This document shows positions 1-5,497 of a stretch of DNA of 6,749 nt, piece after piece. The stretch is from Cocleimonas sp. (GTDB lineage Bacteria; Pseudomonadota; Gammaproteobacteria; Thiotrichales; Thiotrichaceae). Positions within the stretch are counted from its first letter, which is position 1. Every line of letters begins with the position of its first letter. The notes beneath the pieces are model-generated. The model did no database searches, was not told the origin of the DNA, and worked only from the letters and a program-made list of their open reading frames with translations. The stretch spans positions 1-6,749 of the forward strand of contig JAGLBQ010000227.1 of NCBI GenBank assembly GCA_023146675.1, in the 5' to 3' direction. The position numbers and the translations under genes are program-made.

Positions 1-1104
1 TTACCTAATAATGTATTGCAGCATGGTTGGTATTTATGGCATTGGGAGGGTGGCGCGAATTTGATTTACTGGCAGCAGAATAATCAACAACAGATTATTG
101 GGGTGGAGCTGGAGCCTGTGAGAATAAAATCTGACTTAATTAGCCGCTTACCTAATACTGTTGCTAACAACGAGAGTACTGATAACTTCCGCCTACGGGT
201 ATTGGATACTGCGGGGAAAATTATTTATCAATGGGGTGCGTTTAGCCCAAGCAAAATGCAGGCATTACAACAGCATTCACTCAGTTATCCACTTTCTAGC
301 TGGTCGGTGGAGTATTATGGTGCGGCTTATTCTCCTGCGGTATTATCACGCTATAGCTTGTTGCTAACACTGGCTGGTTTTGCTTTATTGATTAGTACAT
401 TGGCATGGTTTTTATACCGCGAACAAACACGTGAAATACGCTTGGCAACGCAACGGGTGCAGTTTGTGAGCCAAGTATCACATGAGCTTAAAACACCACT
501 CACCAATATTCGCCTATACGCAGAAATGCTAGAAGACCAGTTAGACGATGACCCGCAACAGCAACGTTACCTGCAAGTTATTACTGATGAAAGCCAACGC
601 CTTTCACGCCTGATTGCTAATGTACTAAATTTTTCACGCAAGCCACGCCTCCATAAGCGCGAGTTTGAACTTAATACAGTGATTCAACAATCAATCGCTC
701 ATTTTAAACCTAGTTTTGCGGCTAAATCTATTGCATTGAATCTTGACCTGCAAGCAATGGGTTCACTCCTTTCAGATCCTGATGCATTAGAACAAATTAT
801 TAACAATTTACTCAGTAATGTGGAAAAATATGCGGCGGATGGAAAGCAAGTTGATATTAGTAGCACAATAGATCAGCAACAGTTTAGTTTAAAAATTCGT
901 GATTATGGCAAAGGAATAGCACGTAATGAACGTAAACGGATTTTCCAACCCTTTTATCGCATTAATAACCAATTAACCGAAGGCGTCAGTGGTACAGGGA
1001 TTGGTTTAGCGATTGCCAAACAGCAAGCTGAACTTCTTGGTGGATCGCTGGAGCTAGCGAATGTCAGTCAAGGCACTTGCTTTCAATTAAAGCTGCCTTT
1101 GTAA
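1..1104 (+). CDS. Sensor histidine kinase, 5'-truncated by window edge
   Basis: This is the C-terminal 367 residues of a membrane-bound histidine kinase. The frame is open from base 1, so the true start lies outside the window; the TTG at 16 is an internal Leu codon, not a convincing start. Residues 1 to about 115 are the end of an extracytoplasmic sensor region of unrecognised family. A single transmembrane helix follows at about 118-139. The HisKA dimerisation and phospho-acceptor domain carries SHELKTP, with the phosphorylated His at residue 161 (codon 481-483). The HATPase_c domain shows an N box (NNLLSNVEKY), G1 box (DYGKGI), F box (IFQPFYR) and G2 box (GTGIGLAIAK), so the catalytic core looks intact. 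Only about 20 residues separate the membrane helix from the HisKA region, leaving no room for an ordinary HAMP domain. The response regulator starts 20 bases downstream and is the expected partner. The stimulus cannot be inferred. Confidence 0.93.
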   Translation, partial: LPNNVLQHGWYLWHWEGGANLIYWQQNNQQQIIGVELEPVRIKSDLISRLPNTVANNESTDNFRLRVLDTAGKIIYQWGAFSPSKMQALQQHSLSYPLSSWSVEYYGAAYSPAVLSRYSLLLTLAGFALLISTLAWFLYREQTREIRLATQRVQFVSQVSHELKTPLTNIRLYAEMLEDQLDDDPQQQRYLQVITDESQRLSRLIANVLNFSRKPRLHKREFELNTVIQQSIAHFKPSFAAKSIALNLDLQAMGSLLSDPDALEQIINNLLSNVEKYAADGKQVDISSTIDQQQFSLKIRDYGKGIARNERKRIFQPFYRINNQLTEGVSGTGIGLAIAKQQAELLGGSLELANVSQGTCFQLKLPL

Positions 1105-1124
1105 AGAGCAACCGAGCAAAAACA

Positions 1125-1808
1125 ATGAAAATACTAATTGCCGAAGATGATCTCAATATCCGCGAGGGTCTAAAGGATCTGTTATCACGCGAAGGATATC
1201 AAATATTAGCCGCTGAGAATGGGCGCATTGCGGTCGAATTATTCCAGCAAAAACAGCCTGATTTTGTGATTCTTGATATTATGATGCCAGAAATGGATGG
1301 CTATGCCGTGTGTAGAGAAATTCGCAAACAAGACAATGATATTCCAATTATCTTTTTAAGCGCAAAATCAGAAGAAATTGATCGTGTGATTGGACTGGAA
1401 TTAGGCGCAGATGACTATATCAGCAAACCCTTTGGAACCCGTGAAGTGGTTGCCCGTATCCGCGCTATTACGCGCCGCTATCTAAAAACGCAACCACAAA
1501 TCATCCTACAAGATCAGTTTGAGTTTGGAGATTTAACGGTCTATCCCAATGAGCTAAGAGCTAAACGTAGTGATCAATCGATAGATCTTAGCTTGCGTGA
1601 AATAAAGATCTTACAACAACTGGCTGAACATAAAGGCGAAGTACTCAGTCGTGACCATTTATTTAATACCTGCTGGGGATATGACTATATGCCCAATAGT
1701 CGCACACTAGACCAGCATATTTCTAAACTACGCAAATCGATTGAGCATAATGCCGCTGATCCACAACTAATAAAAACAGTACGCGGAGCTGGGTATCGGC
1801 ATGAATAA
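1125..1808 (+). CDS. OmpR/PhoB-class response regulator transcription factor
   Basis: This 227-residue two-domain regulator is phosphorylated by its partner kinase and binds DNA through a winged helix. The receiver domain (about 1-120) has the acidic pocket E7/D8/D9, phospho-acceptor Asp51 in VILDIMMPEMDGY, the switch Ser79 in FLSAKSEE, and Lys101 in the ISKPF motif. The C-terminal Trans_reg_C domain (about 130-227) contains LSLREIKILQQLAEHKGEVLSRD and ends in the family hallmark RTLDQHISKLRKSIE...IKTVRGAGYRHE. The ATG at 1125 is chosen because MKILIAEDD is the canonical first beta strand; an upstream in-frame ATG at 1077 lies inside the kinase gene and would add 16 unrelated residues. The length is typical for the family. 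The gene sits 20 bases after the kinase stop, so the pair is co-transcribed. It is an OmpR-type regulator, not an NtrC-type one such as DctD, so it should not be assumed to be the classical regulator of the nearby TRAP genes. Confidence 0.95.
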   Translation: MKILIAEDDLNIREGLKDLLSREGYQILAAENGRIAVELFQQKQPDFVILDIMMPEMDGYAVCREIRKQDNDIPIIFLSAKSEEIDRVIGLELGADDYISKPFGTREVVARIRAITRRYLKTQPQIILQDQFEFGDLTVYPNELRAKRSDQSIDLSLREIKILQQLAEHKGEVLSRDHLFNTCWGYDYMPNSRTLDQHISKLRKSIEHNAADPQLIKTVRGAGYRHE

Positions 1809-1856
1809 TGAATAACATCTAGCTAAAACTTGTTTTAACTATTTAAAAATTTCCAG

Positions 1857-1896
1857 AAAAAAACCGCATAAACCTTTCTCAAGGTTCACACGGTTT
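1857..1896 (-). terminator. Rho-independent terminator of the metallopeptidase-like gene
   Basis: A two-part stem is formed by 1861-1866 with 1891-1896 (AAACCG/CGGTTT) and, inside it, 1871-1876 with 1881-1886 (AACCTT/AAGGTT), with a TCTC/GAGA tetraloop and a symmetric 4-by-4 internal loop. Read on the minus strand the stem is followed immediately by seven T residues (A run at 1857-1863, overlapping the stem base), as expected of an intrinsic terminator for the minus-strand gene ending at 1945. On the plus strand the stem is followed only by ATATTTG, so it would be a weaker stop for the response-regulator transcript. Confidence 0.7.
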
Positions 1897-1907
1897 ATAT
1901 TTGAAAC

Positions 1908-1936
1908 TTTACACTTTTCTCTTCAAAGAGTGTAAA
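1908..1936. terminator. Second hairpin in the convergent intergenic region
   Basis: Arms 1908-1918 and 1926-1936 (TTTACACTTTT / AAGAGTGTAAA) pair over 11 positions with one G-U wobble when transcribed from the plus strand, around a 7-base loop. It begins 8 bases past the stop codon of the minus-strand gene. Neither side has a clean T run, so it is probably an accessory or 3'-end stabilising structure stacked in front of the stronger terminator, not an independent one. Confidence 0.45.
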
Positions 1937-1944
1937 TAATACAA

Positions 1945-3099
1945 CTATGCTTCTTTAGCAACGGCTTGTTCAAACTGCTTCATCTCTGCACCATGTTGCA
2001 TATCCGCACCTGCATGACCCATTTCATGCGCCATTAATGATTGAAATGCATCATTAGAATCAGGGGTTATATTATTGATATTCATAAAGACACGACCATC
2101 TTCATTTCCCCAGCTCATATTATCATCACGTTTACCAACGGATACTTCAAATTTTTCATTGGGTGAACTATCCACCATTTCCTTAAATGTATCGCTATTA
2201 TTATAAAGATCCGTCAATGTCTCTTTTGTTTGCTGAACCTCTGCCGCACTAGCAGAACCATCACCACCAATCGTTACCTGTTTGCCGCCCAATTCAAAAG
2301 ATTGCTTATGTTCTGTAGGCTTAGGAATTTCTCCATTACCTGCTGCGACATTGTTTTCAGCAACGATATTACCATTTTCCACTTTAGCCGCTTTTTCACT
2401 TCCTCCTTTGCTAGCACCATGTCCCGCGTCAGCACCCTTACTTGCCCCTTCTCCCTTGCCAGCAGCAGAGCCGCTACCTGCTCCTTTGCCTGCACCAGAT
2501 CCGCTACTAGCGCCTTTACCAGCACTAGGGGTAGATCCACTACCTGCGCCAACAGCATCAGCGCCTTTACTAGAACTGCCATCAGAATCGCCGCCTTCGC
2601 TATCCTCTTTCATCATCTTTGTTAACATCGTTAATAACTCCATTAACATCATCAGAATTTTTTTCATCTGATCCCCATCAGCACTACCTGCTTTATCAGC
2701 GCCTTCAGTGCCACCCGCTTCATCAACCCCTTCAGTACTCGCTACTTTATCAGCACCTTTCGTACTGCTAGATTTATCATTCCCTTCAGCACCGCCCGCC
2801 TTATTACTACCTTCAGCAGCACCTTTCGTACTGCTAGATTTATCATTTCCTTCAGCACCGCCCGCTTTATCACTACCTTCAGCAGCACTTGATTTATCAG
2901 ACCCTTTAGCGCCTGTTTTATCGGTCCCTTCAGGACACTTGTGCGCGCAATGAGCTTCACTTTTAGAGCCTTTCGACATCGCTTTGCTAAAATCCCCTAC
3001 ATCAACAGGGTTAGGCTTTTCTAATGTTGTTTCTTTTCCTTTACCTGCTGCGACAGAAGCAGAAATTAAATCTGCTACAGAAAATTTATTGTCAACCAT
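1945..3099 (-). CDS. Low-complexity repeat protein with C-terminal HEMGH (M91-like) zinc metallopeptidase domain
   Basis: The product is 384 residues from the ATG at 3099. That start is preferred because GAGGAG lies 9 bases upstream; the in-frame ATG at 3120 has no ribosome binding site and adds 7 residues. In order it has: a short N-terminal region without a classical signal peptide; an HCAHKC cluster (50-55), conceivably metal-binding; Asp/Lys/Gly/Glu/Ser repeats (about 60-140); a Met/Leu-rich helix (about 144-165, MKKILMMLMELLTMLTKMM); a Gly/Ser/Ala/Lys segment (about 169-238); and a folded C-terminal domain (about 263-384). That domain holds HEMGH at 358-362, the HExxH zinc motif, followed by GAEMKQFEQAVAKE, in which E377 could be a third ligand. 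VTI...DG, VFMN and LMAHEMGHA resemble the M91 (NleD-like) peptidase layout, but the protein ends only 22 residues after the motif. Glycine-rich composition plus the Met/Leu helix recalls harpins and secreted effectors. Secretion and substrate are inference; the HExxH motif and repeats are seen directly. Confidence 0.85.
   Translation of the reverse strand: MVDNKFSVADLISASVAAGKGKETTLEKPNPVDVGDFSKAMSKGSKSEAHCAHKCPEGTDKTGAKGSDKSSAAEGSDKAGGAEGNDKSSSTKGAAEGSNKAGGAEGNDKSSSTKGADKVASTEGVDEAGGTEGADKAGSADGDQMKKILMMLMELLTMLTKMMKEDSEGGDSDGSSSKGADAVGAGSGSTPSAGKGASSGSGAGKGAGSGSAAGKGEGASKGADAGHGASKGGSEKAAKVENGNIVAENNVAAGNGEIPKPTEHKQSFELGGKQVTIGGDGSASAAEVQQTKETLTDLYNNSDTFKEMVDSSPNEKFEVSVGKRDDNMSWGNEDGRVFMNINNITPDSNDAFQSLMAHEMGHAGADMQHGAEMKQFEQAVAKEA
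2400..2580. repeat. Degenerate Gly/Ser/Ala/Lys-coding repeat block
   Basis: This stretch of the low-complexity gene encodes short imperfect repeats of about 10-11 residues (AGKGASSGSG, AGKGAGSGSA, AGKGEGASKG, ADAGHGASKG) between the Met/Leu-rich helix and the metallopeptidase domain. It is probably a flexible linker. The glycines are not at every third position, so it is not collagen-like. Confidence 0.75.
2751..2882. repeat. Two tandem 66-bp direct repeats within the low-complexity gene
   Basis: Units 2751-2816 and 2817-2882 are exactly adjacent and match at 63 of 66 positions. Each encodes 22 residues of the pattern EG-(S/N)-DKAGGAEGNDKSSSTKG. Degenerate relatives flank them on both sides (for example at about 2700-2750 and 2883-2935), giving an underlying 11-residue periodicity of EGxDK type. 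The length is a multiple of three, so gain or loss of a unit would keep the reading frame. Confidence 0.92.
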
Positions 3100-3108
3100 T
3101 GTACTGTA

Positions 3109-3114
3109 CTCCTC
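3109..3114 (-). promoter_or_regulatory. Ribosome binding site that decides the start of the metallopeptidase-like gene
   Basis: GAGGAG on the minus strand lies 9 bases upstream of the ATG at 3099 and overlaps the extra seven codons that a start at 3120 would include. No comparable purine-rich site precedes 3120. This supports the shorter 384-residue product beginning MVDNKFSVADL. Confidence 0.75.
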
Positions 3115-3159
3115 ATCCATGAGAAAAAATAGAGTGTCAATAAAACCTTATTTTCGAGA

Positions 3160-3187
3160 GATATACAATGCCATTTGTCACGATCAA
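3160..3187 (-). promoter_or_regulatory. Candidate sigma70-type promoter for the metallopeptidase-like gene
   Basis: On the minus strand TTGATC (3187-3182) and TATATC (3165-3160) are separated by 16 bases, each matching the consensus hexamers at 4 of 6 positions, about 60 bases before the chosen start. A perfect TTGACA also occurs at 3140-3135 but has no acceptable -10 box at the right distance. The assignment is a weak pattern match only. Confidence 0.3.
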
Positions 3188-3230
3188 TGGTGCGCTCATC
3201 CTTTTTACACTTTGTTCTTTTAAAGTCAAT

Positions 3231-3387
3231 AAATTCAGTTAATACATGTGCTTAACAGACAAACACAAACGTGTTTATTTTAATTATAGTCATTATCTTT
3301 TTCTATTGTAAGATTCAATCTTAACAGTTCTTTTAGACATCATGTATTAACGTGTTGCTTCCTGTTTAAATAGAGTTAATACATGAG
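3231..3387. repeat. Three copies of an 11-base motif GTTAATACATG
   Basis: Copies lie at 3238-3248 (+), 3341-3351 (inverted) and 3375-3385 (+). The two plus-orientation copies extend to a 20-base direct repeat (3231-3250 and 3368-3387) with 17 identical positions. The inverted copy and the last copy form a palindrome with a 23-base spacer. The set fills much of the 304 bases between dctM and the start of the metallopeptidase-like gene, where no gene was found. The sites could be operators for that gene, or a weak 3' structure for dctM; no T run follows the palindrome on the minus strand. Confidence 0.6.
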
Positions 3388-3403
3388 ATCTGATGATTAG
3401 CAA

Positions 3404-4813
3404 TTAATTATAGCCGTGAAACTTATCAAACATCTCAGGCACAAATAACGATATTTGTGGAATAAAGGTAATCAGCATCAAGAAAAATAGCAGTAATAAC
3501 AACCAAGGTAGTGAGGCGCTAATCGCCCATCCCATGCTTTTATTGGTAATACCTGAGATAACAAATAAATTCAGTCCCACAGGCGGGGTAATCATGCCGA
3601 TTTCCATATTCACGACCATAATAATACCCAAGTGAATAGGGTCGATACCAAGCTGAGTCGCTATAGGGAATAAAATGGGTGCCATAATAAGCAAAATGGC
3701 AGATGGTTCCATAAAGTTACCTGCAATTAGCAAGAGTAGATTCACTACGAGTAGAAAGCCCCAAGCAGGTAAACCCCATTGAATAATAATTTGTGCGATT
3801 TCATGGGGAATGCGCTCAGTGGTTAACACATGGGCAAATAAAATGGCATTGCCAATAACAAAGAGCAGCATAATCGATACTTTTGAGGCATCTAAAATAA
3901 CCTTTTGCACCTCTTTATCAAAAAAGCTTTTAGGAAATGCCATTGCCATTTGTGTTGTGTTTCTTACGACAGCACTTGCTATTTTTTCACCACTTTTACG
4001 CCAAGGTAAATTCTTTAATGGACCTATATCTCGATAGCCAAAGACGGCAATTAAAAAAGCGTATACGGAAGCGACAGCTGCGGCTTCTGTCGGGCTGGCA
4101 ACGCCACCATAAATTGCACCTAAGACAATAAAAATCAACATTAAACCGCCCATTGCGACTAACCCTGATTTAAAGATTTTCTTAAACCCTGGAAAGGGCG
4201 AGGAGGGCAGACCTTTAATGCGTGCATAAATATAAATAGCGATCATTAAAATCACGCCCATTAATATGCCAGGTAGCATTCCTGCCATAAACATACGTGC
4301 GGCGGAGACTTCAGTCGCTGCGGCGTATACCAACATAACAATCGAAGGCGGGATTAAAATACCCAATGTGCCTGCGGTACTAATCACCCCTGCAGAAAAT
4401 TTCTCTGGGTAGCCAACACGTGTCATACCAACAATAACAATTGCGCCTATAGCCGCGACTGTTGCAGGTGATGAGCCTGAGACTGCTGCAAATAGCATAC
4501 AGGCAAGCACGCCAGCCATTGCTAATCCACCTCGGATATGACCGACAATATCAACAGCAAAGTCTATAATACGCCGTGCAACACCCCCTGTGGATAAGAA
4601 GGCAGAGGAGAGAATAAAAAAGGGAATAGCAAGAAAGGTATAGTGCTCAGAAAGGGCTTCAAAGAGTTTTAGAGCGATGGAGGCGAGTGAATCATCAGCA
4701 AAGAGCAAAATGGTGACGACGCTAGAAAACCCCAAGGATACAGCAACGGGTACGCCAATCATCATACAGAAAAAGAGGAGTAAAAATAGAGTGGGGATAA
4801 CAAAGGATTCCAT
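3404..4813 (-). CDS. dctM: TRAP dicarboxylate transporter, large permease subunit DctM
   Basis: This is the 469-residue inner-membrane permease that, with DctQ, moves the substrate delivered by DctP, driven by a sodium or proton gradient. The sequence is hydrophobic throughout, with about a dozen membrane segments. Hallmark DctM blocks are GVPVAVSLG (about 20-28), AAVSGSSPATVAAIG (109-123), AGTLGILIPPSIVMLVYAAATE (147-168), GGVASPTEAAAVASVYA (236-252) and NMEIGMITPPVGLNLFVISGI (402-422). It is about 40 residues longer than the common 425-430-residue form; the extra sequence is a polar insert at about 258-305, before KVSIMLLFVIGNAILFAHVL. The frame is uninterrupted and similar inserts are, from memory, found in some gammaproteobacterial DctM proteins, so it looks like a subfamily trait. 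Its ATG overlaps the dctQ stop by one base, which implies translational coupling. The substrate is probably C4-dicarboxylates, by homology only. Confidence 0.95.
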   Translation of the reverse strand: MESFVIPTLFLLLFFCMMIGVPVAVSLGFSSVVTILLFADDSLASIALKLFEALSEHYTFLAIPFFILSSAFLSTGGVARRIIDFAVDIVGHIRGGLAMAGVLACMLFAAVSGSSPATVAAIGAIVIVGMTRVGYPEKFSAGVISTAGTLGILIPPSIVMLVYAAATEVSAARMFMAGMLPGILMGVILMIAIYIYARIKGLPSSPFPGFKKIFKSGLVAMGGLMLIFIVLGAIYGGVASPTEAAAVASVYAFLIAVFGYRDIGPLKNLPWRKSGEKIASAVVRNTTQMAMAFPKSFFDKEVQKVILDASKVSIMLLFVIGNAILFAHVLTTERIPHEIAQIIIQWGLPAWGFLLVVNLLLLIAGNFMEPSAILLIMAPILFPIATQLGIDPIHLGIIMVVNMEIGMITPPVGLNLFVISGITNKSMGWAISASLPWLLLLLFFLMLITFIPQISLFVPEMFDKFHGYN

Positions 4814-5358
4814 TATTTAACGCCTCCTTCTTTTTTAATCTGTGCAGCTAGCTCAAGGCTTTCTTCTGCTTCATTAATATGAGAAAACCCCTCTACCTCG
4901 CCTTTAATTATCTTAATAAACAGTTGTATAAAGCGAAACATCAATAAAAGAAAACCAATAAAAATGATGCTTTCAGACATCCATCGCTGTACCTCCAAAT
5001 CCTCCATTTCAAGGTTGATTTGTTTGAGTTTTGACAGATAATTCCATGCCCCAATCATAAAAATAACACAGTAGGCAATGCAGATAGCAACCGATAGCAT
5101 CCCCATAGCGCGACGTATTTTTTCAGGGAAGATTTTTACAAAACTATCAACACCAATATGCGCACCAACTTTAACACCATAGGAAGCACCAAAAAGCACA
5201 AACCATGCCATCATATAAAGTGTCACCTCTTGTGACCAGTGAATGCCCGTGTTGAAACCAAATCGTAAAATAACCTCAGAGAAAACCAGCAAGGTCATTC
5301 CGACAAGTAATAGTGAGAGAAAACTTTCTTCTGCTTTATTGATGATATTTGCAAGCAT
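4813..5358 (-). CDS. dctQ: TRAP dicarboxylate transporter, small permease subunit DctQ
   Basis: This 181-residue small membrane subunit pairs with DctM in the inner membrane. Four transmembrane helices are visible at about 12-31, 46-64, 87-106 and 128-150. The family signature lies between helices 1 and 2 and after: SEVILRFGFNTGIHWSQEV followed by LYMMAWFVLFGASYGVKVGAHIGVD, with the conserved aromatic-rich helix and the GAHIGVD turn. The length is normal for the family, with a charged, Glu-rich cytoplasmic tail (about 152-181). The start at 5358 has a modest purine-rich site (AGGGG, 5365-5369). The gene follows dctP after a 139-base gap holding a large palindrome and precedes dctM with a one-base overlap. 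Confidence 0.93.
   Translation of the reverse strand: MLANIINKAEESFLSLLLVGMTLLVFSEVILRFGFNTGIHWSQEVTLYMMAWFVLFGASYGVKVGAHIGVDSFVKIFPEKIRRAMGMLSVAICIAYCVIFMIGAWNYLSKLKQINLEMEDLEVQRWMSESIIFIGFLLLMFRFIQLFIKIIKGEVEGFSHINEAEESLELAAQIKKEGGVK
4823..4829 (-). promoter_or_regulatory. Strong ribosome binding site of dctM inside the end of dctQ
   Basis: AAGGAGG on the minus strand lies within the last dctQ codons (KKEGGVK), 9 bases before the dctM ATG at 4813. With the TAATG stop/start overlap it supports coupled translation of the two membrane subunits, which assemble together. Confidence 0.8.
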
Positions 5359-5392
5359 TCAGCACCCCTGTTGTTTGATAATCAAGAGAAGT

Positions 5393-5476
5393 TTGTAGGG
5401 TCGGTGGAGTTTTACCTAAGCGACCATAGACCGAGCTATAACGGGTCGGTTTCGCTGAGCTACACCGACCCTACAA
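5393..5476. repeat. Nested palindromic element between dctP and dctQ (REP/MITE-like)
   Basis: Perfect 14-base inverted arms lie at 5393-5406 (TTGTAGGGTCGGTG) and 5463-5476, extendable by AAGT-type pairing with a one-base bulge. Inside, GGGTCGGT recurs at 5443-5450 and can pair with ACCGACCC at 5464-5471 in a compact 8-bp hairpin that competes with the outer stem. GTAGGG(T/N)GGGT-type palindromes of this layout are scattered in many proteobacterial genomes as intergenic repeats. No T run follows on the minus strand, so it is not a standard terminator. It starts 21 bases after the dctP stop and could protect the dctP mRNA 3' end or attenuate dctQM. Confidence 0.85.
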
Positions 5477-5497
5477 GACTTTGTAATAGTGTTATTT

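Noticed and set aside
1..1808. The kinase/regulator pair as DctB/DctD controlling the TRAP genes
   Set aside because: The regulator is OmpR-class with a winged helix and lacks the AAA+ sigma54-interaction domain of DctD. No sigma54 promoter was seen upstream of dctP.
2400..2580. Collagen-like Gly-X-Y region
   Set aside because: Glycines are irregularly spaced, with GS, GA and GK pairs instead of a strict three-residue period.
2751..2882. Tandem repeats as a CRISPR array
   Set aside because: The units are directly adjacent without unique spacers and are translated in frame as part of a protein.
2230..2960. Several open frames on both strands across the repeat region
   Set aside because: They are shadows of the biased, repetitive coding sequence in other frames. 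Their products are low-complexity artefacts without ribosome binding sites or recognisable domains.
1945..3099. HEMGH motif as a metzincin (HExxHxxGxxH)
   Set aside because: The next His falls one position too late (HEMGHAGADMQH) and the Gly is displaced, so the metzincin signature is not met.
3261..3276. AAACAC/GTGTTT hairpin as a terminator for dctM
   Set aside because: The stem is only 6 bp and AT-rich, lies 128 bases beyond the dctM stop and has no T run on the minus strand.
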